Origin: JAGOBP01 sp964550855 | Lineage (GTDB): Bacteria > Chloroflexota > Anaerolineae > Fen-1058 | DNA: 64,000 nt | Assembly (NCBI GenBank): GCA_964550855.1 | Contig: CAZKBQ010000008.1 | Span: 1-64,000, forward strand | Direction of reading: 5' to 3' | Position numbers and translations under genes: made by a program | Shown: positions 16,468 to 25,284 of the stretch, one piece after another | Position numbering within the stretch: position 1 is the first letter of the stretch | How the letters are laid out: every line of letters starts with the position of its first letter | Notes under the pieces: model-generated | Databases searched by the model: none | Told to the model about the DNA's origin: nothing | What the model saw: only the letters and a program-made list of their open reading frames with translations

Positions 16468-17799
16468 GTGAATCTGATGACGGCCTTGCGGTTGGGCGCA
16501 ACACCGCGCGTCGCGCTGGTGGGCGGCGGCGGCAAAACCACCGCGCTGTTTGCGCTGGCGCACGAGTATGCGCCGCCCGTCATCATCGCTGCCACCGCGC
16601 ACCTGGCGGTTGAGCAGCTGACGCAGGCCAATCAGCACTTCTTCGCGGCCAGCCCGGCCGATCTCACTGCGTTTGAAAGCGGCCTGCCGCCCGGTATCAC
16701 AATCTTCACCGGCCCGGCAAATGGCGCCGGCAAAACCACCGGCCTGACGCCGGACGTTGCCCGCGCCGTGAAAGAGCTGGCCCATCGTCATCACGCGCCG
16801 TTGTTCATCGAGGCTGACGGCTCCAAAGGCCGGCCGCTGAAAGCGCCCGCCGAGCACGAGCCGCCCCTGCCCGATTTTGTGGACACCGTGATCGTCGTGA
16901 CGGGCCTGTCGGGCGTGGGCCGGCCGTTGAATGCCGACTACGTTCATCGCGTTGATCGATACGCCACTCTGGCCGGGCTGTCGCCCGACGCGATTGTCAC
17001 CCCCGAAGCAATTGCAAAGGTGTTGTGCGATCCCCTTGGCGGCCTGAAGAACATCCCGCCCACGGCGCGCCGCATCGCGCTGTTGAATCAGGCCGACACC
17101 CCCGACCTGCAGGCGCAGGCACAGAACATCGCGCGCCGGCTGCTGCCCGCGTATCACGCCGCCGTGATTGCCGCCGTGAAATCTCAGCAGGTTTACGCCG
17201 TCCATGAACCCGCCGCCGGCATCATTCTGGCCGCAGGCGCCTCCACACGGATGAGCCGGCCCAAACCGCTGCTGACGTGGCGCGGCGAACCGTTTGTGCG
17301 GCAGGTGGCGCGCACGGCGCTGGCGGCCGATCTGTCGCCAGTGATCGTCGTGGCCGGCGATCAGCTGGCTGAGATTCAGGCCGCAGTCAACGACTTAAAC
17401 GTGCGGGTGGTGCACAACGCCGATTGGGCGACCGGGCAAAGCACGTCGATCAAAGCGGGGCTGACGGCGTTGCCAGACACGATCGGTTCGGCGATCTTCC
17501 TGCTGGTCGATCAGCCGCACATCCCGATCGAGCTGGTGCGGAGCCTTGTGGCGCGGCACGCGCAATCGCTGCCGCCTGTGGTCGCGCCGTTGATCGAAGA
17601 TCGACGCGGCAATCCCGTGTTATTTGATCGCGTGACCTTCACCGATCTGTTGGCCCTCAGCGGCGATGTGGGGGGACGCGCGGTGTTCGCCAAGCATCGT
17701 GTGACATATGTGCCGTGGCACGATGCCGCCCTGCTGCTGGATGTGGATACGCCCGAAGACTATCAGCGCCTGCGGGCACTGGAAGATCAATCGGCGTGA
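16468..17799 (+). CDS. YqeC-like GTPase fused to MocA-like nucleotidyltransferase
   Basis: Two domains are joined in about 443 residues. The N-terminal half matches the selenium cofactor protein YqeC: P-loop VGGGGKTTA and the signature EADGSKGRPLKAP with HEPP. The C-terminal half is a MobA-like NTP transferase (GIILAAGASTRMSRPKPLL, then LLVDQPHIP) of the type that adds CMP or GMP to molybdenum cofactor. YqeC is associated with selenium-dependent molybdenum hydroxylases, so the fusion plausibly matures such enzymes, though none is in this window. GGAG sits 9 nt before GTG 16468. The ATG at 16459 directly abuts that site and is a weaker start. Confidence 0.85.
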   Translation: MNLMTALRLGATPRVALVGGGGKTTALFALAHEYAPPVIIAATAHLAVEQLTQANQHFFAASPADLTAFESGLPPGITIFTGPANGAGKTTGLTPDVARAVKELAHRHHAPLFIEADGSKGRPLKAPAEHEPPLPDFVDTVIVVTGLSGVGRPLNADYVHRVDRYATLAGLSPDAIVTPEAIAKVLCDPLGGLKNIPPTARRIALLNQADTPDLQAQAQNIARRLLPAYHAAVIAAVKSQQVYAVHEPAAGIILAAGASTRMSRPKPLLTWRGEPFVRQVARTALAADLSPVIVVAGDQLAEIQAAVNDLNVRVVHNADWATGQSTSIKAGLTALPDTIGSAIFLLVDQPHIPIELVRSLVARHAQSLPPVVAPLIEDRRGNPVLFDRVTFTDLLALSGDVGGRAVFAKHRVTYVPWHDAALLLDVDTPEDYQRLRALEDQSA

Positions 17800-17818
17800 T
17801 ACCGGCCCCGTCTCAAGG

Positions 17819-18733
17819 TCAGCCAGTCCGCTGGAAAAACGCAGCCGTAAAGTAACTTTTGCAGCGCAAACGATCGCCCGCGGGACTGTATGCGCAGGCG
17901 ACGATGCCGCCGCGCGAAAAGCGCGCCATGAGGATGGCGTTGCCCACTTCATCTTCCAGGCTGAGATCACTCCACAGCTCAAAGTCTGAACTTTGCTCCA
18001 GCGTGTAATCGGCTGACGCAAAATTCAGGAACCCGCTGACACCATTTTCGGCGCGCAGCGCGAACGGCAAACCGGCCGGATCGTGCACGGACAATCCGGC
18101 CTGAATCAGCGCGTGCAGGTCGCTGAAGCCCGCACGGATGTGAGCCGGAAAGATCGAGAAAGCCCCGGCCACAGCCACCAATGCCAGCACGCTCAGCGGC
18201 GCCCAAAACCGCCCCCAGGCCCAGATCGGCTTGTCCAACGCCTCGGTCTGATTATCGACGGCCAGCCGCAGCAGCATCATCGCCGGAAACGCGCCGATGT
18301 ACAGCAAGCCGAGGCCGAAAAGATTCGAAAGGGTCAGCAGGTTGTTGACTGAGGTGGGTGGGTTGGCGGTAAGCCACTGAACGATGACGGCCAGGACCGC
18401 GGCCGCGCTGGCCCGCACCACGCCATCACTGGAATGTTCCGGCGCGGCGCACACCAGGCCGATGGCAGCCCCGCTAACTAGAATGAGCAGCAGATTACCG
18501 ACGAGATCAACCGGCGGCTGCACAAAAGGCACCCCCGGTAAAGTCAGCCGGTTGACGCCCTGCGAAACAAGCCCGTATAACACGGCGACGAGGAGCCCCA
18601 GCTGCAGGCCCACCCATCGACGATAGGCCGGCGTGGCAATCGGTGGGACGGGCACCGTGGCCTTGGCCCGCCGCGACGCGCGGAAAGCATCGATCAGTTC
18701 GTCGTGCCGGTGATCAGATGAAGGTGTGGTCAT
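17819..18733 (-). CDS. Multi-pass membrane protein of unknown function
   Basis: The 304-residue protein has a charged cytoplasmic N terminus, then about five hydrophobic segments between residues 45 and 205. These include LGLLVAVLYGLVSQG, LLLILVSGAAIGLV and LSVLALVAVAGAFSI. A soluble C-terminal domain of about 95 residues follows, containing FLNFASADYTLEQSSDFELWSD and CAYSPAGDRLRC. I do not recognise the family. It converges with yqeC-mocA, with only 19 bp between the stops, and is followed upstream by degV. No catalytic motif is visible. Confidence 0.7.
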   Translation of the reverse strand: MTTPSSDHRHDELIDAFRASRRAKATVPVPPIATPAYRRWVGLQLGLLVAVLYGLVSQGVNRLTLPGVPFVQPPVDLVGNLLLILVSGAAIGLVCAAPEHSSDGVVRASAAAVLAVIVQWLTANPPTSVNNLLTLSNLFGLGLLYIGAFPAMMLLRLAVDNQTEALDKPIWAWGRFWAPLSVLALVAVAGAFSIFPAHIRAGFSDLHALIQAGLSVHDPAGLPFALRAENGVSGFLNFASADYTLEQSSDFELWSDLSLEDEVGNAILMARFSRGGIVACAYSPAGDRLRCKSYFTAAFFQRTG

Positions 18734-18781
18734 GACTTCAACGAACGAGGCGGCCGCCGGGCCGAGAATACACAGTCGCCC

Positions 18782-19639
18782 TTATTCCGTATAGCCGCAC
18801 AGCGCCAGCGCGCGCGGTCCGGTGTGCAGCCCCAGCACCGGCCCGGTGATGTTGATCAGCAGTTCGAGCGGGTGATATTCCTGCCGCACGCGTTCGGCCA
18901 GCGCTGCGGCATCGTCGGGCGCGCCGCCGTGCAGCACGGCGATGTGCAGCGGCCGCCGGGTGTCCAATCGGGCGAAGAAATTCTGATACAACGCCTCCAG
19001 CCCTTTGCGGCGGGTGCGCACCCGATCGGCGCCCTCCACCAGCCCGGTCTGATGATTGATCTCGACCAGCGGTTTCAGATCGAGCAGCGCGCCGATGAAC
19101 CGGGCGGCATTGCCGATGCGCCCGCCCTTGTGCAGGTATTCCAGCGTATCCAGATAGACGAACTGCACCAGCGTCTGCCGCACCTGATCGGCGGCGGCGA
19201 TGATGCCGGCCACGTCCGCGCCCGCCTCACGCGCCCGCGCCGCGGCCAGCGTCTGCCAGCCCAACGTCATCGTCGGACCTTTGGAATCGATCACGTGCAC
19301 GGGCAGATCGACGAGCTGCGCCGCCTGCAGCGCGGTCTGATACGTGCCGCTCATGGCGCTGCTGACGGTGAGCACGACGATGGCCTGCGCGCCCTCGGCC
19401 TGCGCGGCCCGATAGTGCTCAAGGAACGACTTGACGCTGGGCTGCGATGTGGTGGGCAGCTGCGGTGAGGCGCTCAGGCGGCGATAAAATTCGTCGGGCT
19501 GAATATCCACCCGGTCGCGCAGTTCTTGATCGCCCCAGACGATAATCTGCGGAATGATGCGGATGCGATACTGTTCGATCAGCTCGGCGGGGAGGTCGCA
19601 GGTGCTGTCGGCGATGAGGGCCACGGTATGGGTGGACAT
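18782..19639 (-). CDS. DegV family fatty-acid-binding protein
   Basis: DegV proteins bind fatty acids; in Firmicutes FakB relatives present them to the kinase FakA. This 285-residue protein has the family start ALIADSTCDLPAELIEQYRIRIIPQIIVWG. It also has RLSASPQLPTTSQPS, VLTVSSAMSGTYQTA, VIDSKGPTMTLGW and DTLEYLHKGGRIGNAARFIGALLDLKPL. The length is usual. The C terminus ends in VLGLHTGPRALALCGY. GAGGT precedes ATG 19639. No fakA is visible nearby, so a role in fatty-acid activation is only a family-level expectation. Confidence 0.94.
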   Translation of the reverse strand: MSTHTVALIADSTCDLPAELIEQYRIRIIPQIIVWGDQELRDRVDIQPDEFYRRLSASPQLPTTSQPSVKSFLEHYRAAQAEGAQAIVVLTVSSAMSGTYQTALQAAQLVDLPVHVIDSKGPTMTLGWQTLAAARAREAGADVAGIIAAADQVRQTLVQFVYLDTLEYLHKGGRIGNAARFIGALLDLKPLVEINHQTGLVEGADRVRTRRKGLEALYQNFFARLDTRRPLHIAVLHGGAPDDAAALAERVRQEYHPLELLINITGPVLGLHTGPRALALCGYTE

Positions 19640-19725
19640 GATTACCTCACAGGCAGGATCGGCCTCTTTATATCACCGCTCGGGCCGACCCGCAAGTGGC
19701 GGCGCGCCGACGACGCGCTGGACGT

Positions 19726-19950
19726 TCAGGTCGATCCATTCTCCTCGACCCGATCCACGGCCAGCAGCGGCAGACCCAGATCGCGAATGTGATTCAACAT
19801 GCCGTGCAGCGCGGCTTGATCGATGACCGGTCCTTCGATCAAGGTTTCGCCATTATCCAAGCACGTGATGGTCATCCTATCGAACCACTCGGTCCAGTGC
19901 GCGGCCAGATGGCCTTTGAGCCGAATGCGATACGTCATCGATTGATCCAT
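19726..19950 (-). CDS. Small conserved protein of unknown function
   Basis: The product is about 74 residues: an MTYRIRLKGHLAAHWTEWF start, then an ITCLDNGETLIEGPVIDQ segment, then AALHGMLNHIRDLGLPLLAVDRV. It reads like a compact alpha/beta protein and resembles short hypotheticals common in Chloroflexi, although I cannot name a family. ATG 19950 is chosen with AGGGTG 6 nt upstream; ATG 19938 is an alternative. It lies alone between degV and the ABC exporter genes. Confidence 0.65.
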   Translation of the reverse strand: MDQSMTYRIRLKGHLAAHWTEWFDRMTITCLDNGETLIEGPVIDQAALHGMLNHIRDLGLPLLAVDRVEENGST

Positions 19951-20017
19951 ACGGGGCACCCTGAAGCCCGATCGGTCCGGCGGGGGCCGCAGGCCGATCG
20001 GGTTGTTTGAACAGCCG

Positions 20018-20818
20018 TCAAAACTCTTCGCGCCCGAAGCGCCACAGGGCCACGATCGTAAACAGGGCGCACCAACCTATCGTCGCCATAATGGGCATGG
20101 CAGGCCAGTCGGGCTGGCCCAGCGCCACCCGCGCGATCGGCGGCACGGGGCTGCCCGCGCCGAAGAGAAAACCCCACGGCGTGATACCGGCCAGCCACGG
20201 TGCCAGGCCCAGGATGATCTGGTAGCCAAACAGGAGTGCGATGGGAATGCCGATGGCGGCGCCGCGCCCGTTGGACAGCGTGCCAAGCATGAGCGTCAAT
20301 GTGAGATAGAACAGCACGCTCAAAAACATGCTGCCCAGCGCCGCCGCGAAGTTGCCGAGGTCGAGCACGGCGCCCGCGCCCGTCAACATGAGGAAGGCGA
20401 TCACGCCCGGTACGATCACGCCCGTGACGAGCAGCCCCAGCCCGTGCGCGATCAGCTTGGCCAGGATGAAGGCCGGGCGCGAGGCGGGCTTGGACAGCAC
20501 CCAGGCCGCCGTGCCCGATCGCTTCTCGTCGATGATGGCTTCCTGCCCGATGATGGTCGCGCCGATCGCCAGCGAGATCAGCCCCATCGTCAGGAATACG
20601 GTGGCGCTTTCGGCGTGATCAATGCCGCCGGCTTCGCCACGCGGCGCGGCGAACAGCAGCATCGCCAGGATGCCGTCCAGGATCGCCACCCAGATGATGG
20701 TCTGAATCAGCCAGCCGCGCGTGCGCCACCATGCGCCGGTCTCCTTGCTCAAGAGATTGGCAAAGCCGCTGCGCCAGCCGGTGGCGCGGACGGGTAATAG
20801 TGTGCTAGATGCGGACAT
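20018..20818 (-). CDS. ABC-2 type exporter, permease subunit
   Basis: The 266-residue protein has about six hydrophobic segments: near WLIQTIIWVAILDGILAMLLFA, FLTMGLISLAIGATIIG, GLLVTGVIVPGVIAFL, MFLSVLFYLTLTLML and two near the C terminus. A loop reads IGQEAIIDEKRSGTAAWVLSKPASRPAFILAKL. This is typical of ABC-2 permeases, where EKRSGT...SKP is the recurrent pattern. GGGAG precedes ATG 20818. The start overlaps the end of the ATPase gene by 14 nt, implying translational coupling. The exported substrate is unknown. Confidence 0.87.
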   Translation of the reverse strand: MSASSTLLPVRATGWRSGFANLLSKETGAWWRTRGWLIQTIIWVAILDGILAMLLFAAPRGEAGGIDHAESATVFLTMGLISLAIGATIIGQEAIIDEKRSGTAAWVLSKPASRPAFILAKLIAHGLGLLVTGVIVPGVIAFLMLTGAGAVLDLGNFAAALGSMFLSVLFYLTLTLMLGTLSNGRGAAIGIPIALLFGYQIILGLAPWLAGITPWGFLFGAGSPVPPIARVALGQPDWPAMPIMATIGWCALFTIVALWRFGREEF

Positions 20819-21773
20819 GGTTGCTCCCTTCGACGATGTTGAGAAAGACTTCTTCCAGATCGTGTTTCTTGCGGCCAAACTCAATCACGGCGAGGTTCTC
20901 GTCGGACAGGATCAGACGCAGCAGTTGAGCCTCGGCGATTTGATCGTCCGCCACGCTCACCGTCCACGCGGTGTGACTGTTCTCCGGCCTGACGCTGATG
21001 GATTTGACCCACGGCTGACTGGCGACGTGCGCCTGCGCGCGTTCACCATCGCCTCTCACGACGACCGTGTAGGCAATGCCATCGTTGCCGGCCAACAATT
21101 GCTCGATGGGCGCCTGCGCGACCAGACGGCCCTTGTTGAGGATCGCCACGGTGTCGCTCACGCGCTGCACGTCGTCGAGGATGTGGGTGGAGTAGAAGAT
21201 CGTGGTGTACTTGCGCAGCCGTTCCATCACTTCCAGCACATCGCGCCGCCCCTGCGGATCGAGCGAGGCCGCCGGCTCGTCGAGGATCAACAGATCGGGA
21301 TAGTTGACCTGCGCCTGCGCGATGCCCAGGCGCTGGCGTTCGCCGCCTGAGAAGCCCTTCACCGGCCGATCGGCCTTGTCTTTCAAACCGACGAGGTCGA
21401 GCGTGTTCTGGATGCGGCTTTCGATGGCGGCCTTGGGGCCGGTATAGAAGAAGTGCGCCGTAAAGCGCAGTGTCTCGCGCGCCGTCATATGCTCGTAGTA
21501 GCGCGGGTCCTGCGCCAGATAGCCCACGCGGCGGCGGATTGCTTCGCTCTCATGGACGATGTCCTGCCCGAAGATGGCGGCGCGGCCGCTGGTGGGGCGC
21601 GACAGTCCCAGCAGCAGCTTAATCGTGGTGGTCTTGCCCGCGCCGTTGGGGCCGAGGAAGCCGAAGATCGAATTCTTGTGGACGCTCAGGTTGAGCGCCT
21701 GAAGCGCGTTGACGCCTTTAAACGTCTTGGTCAGGTCGTGCGTTTGAATGACGGTGTTGTCTGATGGGTTCAC
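20805..21773 (-). CDS. ABC transporter ATP-binding protein
   Basis: This 322-residue ATPase drives the ABC-2 permease that overlaps its 3' end. It shows Walker A GPNGAGKTTT, a Q-loop region GYLAQDPRYYEH, signature FSGGERQRLGIAQA, Walker B LLILDEPAASLDP and switch His in YSTHILDD. A C-terminal extension after about residue 220 is common in drug and lipid exporters. The start is taken as GTG 21773 because GGAGGACAAC directly precedes it. The ATG at 21785 lies upstream of that site and overlaps it, so it is less likely. Confidence 0.93.
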   Translation of the reverse strand: MNPSDNTVIQTHDLTKTFKGVNALQALNLSVHKNSIFGFLGPNGAGKTTTIKLLLGLSRPTSGRAAIFGQDIVHESEAIRRRVGYLAQDPRYYEHMTARETLRFTAHFFYTGPKAAIESRIQNTLDLVGLKDKADRPVKGFSGGERQRLGIAQAQVNYPDLLILDEPAASLDPQGRRDVLEVMERLRKYTTIFYSTHILDDVQRVSDTVAILNKGRLVAQAPIEQLLAGNDGIAYTVVVRGDGERAQAHVASQPWVKSISVRPENSHTAWTVSVADDQIAEAQLLRLILSDENLAVIEFGRKKHDLEEVFLNIVEGSNHVRI

Positions 21774-21908
21774 GTTGTCCTCCATAGAACGCTGGCTCGC
21801 CGACAAGAGCATTATAAAGCGCCACGACGCGCGCCAGCACGGCCAAAGGATTGATCGATCATGCGACTTAAGACGCAGATGCACCGGTCGGTTATTGCCG
21901 GCGATGAA

Positions 21909-22973
21909 TTACTGACGCACCAGTCGTGCACCGGTCTGCGCCGATTCGATCACTTCGCGAATAGCATCACTCACCTGGCGTGCGTCCAGCTCGTTGCCCT
22001 GAATCGTGCCGTGGTCGGCGTCGTCGATGACGCGGGGCACGCTAGTGGACGAATGAACCGCCACCTGGCTCCAGATGGTTTTCAACTTGGCCCGATCGTC
22101 CGGGGCGGTCAATTCAGGATGTCCGGCCCACAAGATGATCAGCGGGCGCGCGCCAAAGTCTGGTGCAGCTTTCGCCTGCCGGCTCAGATTCAACAGCGAC
22201 TGTCGCACTTCGGCGTCCCATGTATCGACGGCTTGATTGGTCGATTTCAGGGCAGTGAGTTCAGCCGCGATATTTGAGGGTAAGCCGTAACCGGCAACCT
22301 CGTTACCGATGATGAACCGCGCTGCGCCAAAGCGCACCAGCGCTGACAGCAGCATGTAGGCACTTTCGTTTTGCGCTTTGTATTTTTCGTAGGCGTCAAG
22401 GTCCATCGAGGTCAACGGAATCGCGGGGTCCACCCGCACCACCCCCAGCACATCATCTGGATACTCAGCGGCATAGATCGGAACGGTCACGCCACCCAGC
22501 GAGTGACCTGCCATCACGTAGGGGCCGGGAACGTTCGCCGTCTGCAGCAGGTCGTGAAGTTCGTGAACCAGCTGCAAGCCATCGCGCGATCCCGACACAG
22601 GTTCGCTCCAGCCGTAACCAGCGCGATCGTAGGAGCAGACACGCTTGATGGAAGACAACTGCTGTTGCACCCAATACCACTCCGTCGAATAACTGTACGC
22701 GCCTGCTTCCAGAATGATCGTCGGACTACCTTCTCCCGTGCAGTAGAGGTGCATCATATGCCCAGCGACATTCACCAGTTGACCACGCGGCAGATAACCG
22801 CGCTTATCGAACTCGACGGACATGGCTTGAAAGACTAAGCCGAGCACGAGGACGGCGATGATGCCGATGCCAAGCCATGTCAGCCCGCGCCCGATCCAGC
22901 GCAGGATGCGCCGCCTGCGCGATGTCGATGGCGGCGCTGGTTTCGTTTCGGCGTTGGATGTGATGGTGTTCAT
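21909..22973 (-). CDS. Membrane-anchored alpha/beta hydrolase
   Basis: The 354-residue protein has a basic N terminus (SRRRRILRWIGRG) and one membrane segment (LTWLGIGIIAVLVLGLVF), then an extracytoplasmic alpha/beta-hydrolase domain. Visible features are an oxyanion-side LEAGAYS, YDRAGYGWS, the nucleophile elbow AGHSLGG, an acid region VVRVDP and a late His in DDADHGTIQ. The substrate is unknown. It lies 14 bp after a CPBP protease-like gene and 135 bp before the ABC ATPase, in the same orientation. ATG 22973 is preceded by AGGGAAAG. Confidence 0.88.
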   Translation of the reverse strand: MNTITSNAETKPAPPSTSRRRRILRWIGRGLTWLGIGIIAVLVLGLVFQAMSVEFDKRGYLPRGQLVNVAGHMMHLYCTGEGSPTIILEAGAYSYSTEWYWVQQQLSSIKRVCSYDRAGYGWSEPVSGSRDGLQLVHELHDLLQTANVPGPYVMAGHSLGGVTVPIYAAEYPDDVLGVVRVDPAIPLTSMDLDAYEKYKAQNESAYMLLSALVRFGAARFIIGNEVAGYGLPSNIAAELTALKSTNQAVDTWDAEVRQSLLNLSRQAKAAPDFGARPLIILWAGHPELTAPDDRAKLKTIWSQVAVHSSTSVPRVIDDADHGTIQGNELDARQVSDAIREVIESAQTGARLVRQ

Positions 22974-22987
22974 GTCTGCTTTCCCTG

Positions 22988-23800
22988 TTAATCTGCTGCC
23001 GGCATGGCAGCCTGACTCGTTGCGCGAACCGTCGTCTCTGCCGGACGCGCGAACCACCTGCGCCGATCGGCAATGAGAATCACCAGCGCGATCAGGCTGT
23101 AGCTGATGACACTGTACGGCGTAATCAATTCAGCCGGCAGGTTGGTGTTCAGAATGCTGAAGAGGCTTTGCGAACCGTGCAGGATTGCGGCGATCCACAC
23201 CTTCTGCCCGCCGCGCAAGTACACCCACGTGACCATGACCGTCAACGCAAAGTTGAGCACGAACACCTGCATCACTGTCGCGGCGTCCTTGCCCTGCGCC
23301 AGATAGAAGAAAATGTGGATGGCCGACCACGGCAGGCCGGTGATCAGTAGGGCGGCAAAGGCCGATCGGGTGGTGATCAACCGCCGAACCGCGTAGCCCC
23401 GCCAGCCGATCTCTTCGAGCAGCGCGAACAGGTAGATCACGACAATGATCGGGGGCGCGATCGCGCTGACTTCAACGGTGGAAATCGCGCCCGTCAACAG
23501 CGCTAACACGCTCATGAGGAGACGCGCGCCAAACGCCAGACCGATCGCGATCAGCGCCCAGCGCCAGTCAAAGCGTAAGCGAAGCACCTCGCGCAAGAAG
23601 GGGCGCACGCCGCCGATCATGGCCGCCAGCGCGATGGCGACAATCGTCGGGAGCGGCACCAGCAGCGCGCCCAGGATCAGAAACTTATCGGCCTCGCTGA
23701 GATTGCCAAGCGGCGCAAAGGTCACCAGTACAGACAGGGCCACCGTGATGCTGACGAACGCGGCGGCGGGATAACGTTTGATCGTAGTCATGAGGTTCAT
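22988..23800 (-). CDS. CPBP family intramembrane metalloprotease (first)
   Basis: The 270-residue polytopic protein has about eight hydrophobic stretches. It carries the CPBP/Abi motifs EEIGWRGYAVRRL (glutamate pair plus Arg), a later SAIHIFFYLAQG with His, and HGSQSLFSILN. CPBP proteins include CAAX-processing proteases and bacteriocin self-immunity factors. Start ATG 23800 has AGGAGA upstream; the earlier in-frame Met is not supported. It is followed within 14 bp by the hydrolase and preceded by a second CPBP gene, an unusual pairing. Confidence 0.88.
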   Translation of the reverse strand: MNLMTTIKRYPAAAFVSITVALSVLVTFAPLGNLSEADKFLILGALLVPLPTIVAIALAAMIGGVRPFLREVLRLRFDWRWALIAIGLAFGARLLMSVLALLTGAISTVEVSAIAPPIIVVIYLFALLEEIGWRGYAVRRLITTRSAFAALLITGLPWSAIHIFFYLAQGKDAATVMQVFVLNFALTVMVTWVYLRGGQKVWIAAILHGSQSLFSILNTNLPAELITPYSVISYSLIALVILIADRRRWFARPAETTVRATSQAAMPAAD

Positions 23801-23852
23801 GTTGTTCTCCTGTTCATGCTTCATCATTGCGAGCGCTTTTCGTATGTCCTGG

Positions 23853-24803
23853 CTACGCCTTGCCCGCTACGGCCGATACTGCCAGAAACATGAAGATGCC
23901 CGCGTCGATGGCGAAGTGAATAATCCACGGCCAGACGATACCGCGCGTCTCCAGCATGGCCTTGCCCATGATGTGGCCGAGGAATGAAGCCACCACGACA
24001 CCGGTGACACCATCGGGTACTGATCCGGCGAAGTGGCCCAATCCGAAGTACAAGGTGGTGATGATCAGCGTGTGCCGTACACCGACGACGTTGACTAATT
24101 GCGACATCGGCGCGGCGCGCAAAAAGACTTCTTCGTGAAAGGCATTCATCGCCGCGAAGAGCAGCGCCACCGGAAAGAGCGGAATCGCCTTGAGGACGTT
24201 GTCGAGGCCGCCCAGGCGGGGCAGATTGAGCACCAGCAGCACCACGACCGTAACGGCGAACCCGCCGATTGCGACGCTCCGCCCGGAGTGCAGCCAGGTC
24301 TCATCGGCGCGCATGAAGATCAATCGTGACCGTTTGGACGGCGCATCCAGATCGCCCTTCACGAGAAAGAATTCACTGCGCTTCAGACCCGGCAGTAACA
24401 ACAAACCGATCATCGCCAGCGCCACAAACACCTTCCACACCAGCCCGCCAAAGTTGGACAGGTAGCCGGTTGTCCCATCGAATACGCTTTGCCACAGCGC
24501 ACTGCTCAGCACCAACGGCCCAACTACGTTGGACAACAGAGCGATGGCGAACATGACGAGGAAGAAACCGCGCAGCGCGCGAGCAGGTTTCCAGGTCAGG
24601 GTCAGCGCAAACAACGCCAACAGAAAACTCAACTGAGCCAGCGTCAACTGCGTCGCATCACCCGGAATGAACGCTCGCCAAAAGCCATAGATTGATACGG
24701 CGACCAACAGCCCAAAGTAGGCCAAGACCATGACACTGCGCGACTGGCTTATGGACGCAGCCTGCCCGTCGCTCACGACAATGGTTGATGAAGTAGGGGT
24801 CAT
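23853..24803 (-). CDS. CPBP family intramembrane metalloprotease (second)
   Basis: This 316-residue membrane protein has eight or more hydrophobic segments and the CPBP motifs NAFHEEVFLRAAPM, YFGLGHFAGS and FLGHIMGKAMLET. The EE..R then H then H arrangement marks the metalloprotease site. It is not a close copy of its neighbour, having a longer N-terminal half. AGGAGG lies 6 nt before ATG 24803. Both CPBP genes, the hydrolase and the ABC pair run in one direction, so a joint role in peptide maturation, export or self-protection is possible but unproven. Confidence 0.88.
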   Translation of the reverse strand: MTPTSSTIVVSDGQAASISQSRSVMVLAYFGLLVAVSIYGFWRAFIPGDATQLTLAQLSFLLALFALTLTWKPARALRGFFLVMFAIALLSNVVGPLVLSSALWQSVFDGTTGYLSNFGGLVWKVFVALAMIGLLLLPGLKRSEFFLVKGDLDAPSKRSRLIFMRADETWLHSGRSVAIGGFAVTVVVLLVLNLPRLGGLDNVLKAIPLFPVALLFAAMNAFHEEVFLRAAPMSQLVNVVGVRHTLIITTLYFGLGHFAGSVPDGVTGVVVASFLGHIMGKAMLETRGIVWPWIIHFAIDAGIFMFLAVSAVAGKA

Positions 24804-24925
24804 ATCGTCCTCCTGTTAAAGCAGATCGGTGGGCAGCCATTCGACGGATGTGCTGTCATTAGCGTCAGTGGGCGCGAGAGCATCCGCCGGGAACCGATCG
24901 ATCGTTCGATCGACGACGCGCACCA

Positions 24926-25147
24926 TCACGGGCGCGTGAGCCGGTGCAGTGTGACGGCTGCCAGCGCCTGCCGTGTAGCCGGGTGCAGGCCGGTGCCGTC
25001 GCCTTCGGTGAACAAGTCATGAATCTTGGCGTAGCTCGGCGTGCGGCGGGGATCGCCGTGAGTCTGCACGATCTGATTGATGCCGGCCAATTCTGCATCC
25101 GTGAGATCGGCGGTGGCGACGGCGACGATCTGAAACATGGCGTTCAC
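24926..25147 (-). CDS. 73-residue protein of unknown function
   Basis: The product starts at a GTG with AGGAGG 7 nt upstream, a better-supported start than the ATG three codons later. Features are a hydrophobic start MFQIVAVATADL, then ELAGINQIVQTHGDPRRTPSYAKIH, then LFTEGDGTGLHPATRQALAAVTLHRL. It contains no cysteine and no Gly-Gly leader site. It sits between the MalT-type regulator gene and the CPBP/ABC run. I cannot assign a function. A peptide substrate for its neighbours is conceivable, but nothing in the sequence shows it. Confidence 0.6.
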   Translation of the reverse strand: MNAMFQIVAVATADLTDAELAGINQIVQTHGDPRRTPSYAKIHDLFTEGDGTGLHPATRQALAAVTLHRLTRP

Positions 25148-25284
25148 AGTGGTTCCTCCTCCCGTTCGGCTGGTGGCTGCTCGAATAGCCGATCGTGGTT
25201 TCAGTATAGCCGCCACGCGGGTGGAGTGTCATCGGCAAAAGGGTAGATCGAGGGGGTGGATCAGATGCGAAGCGAGGTGCAAGG

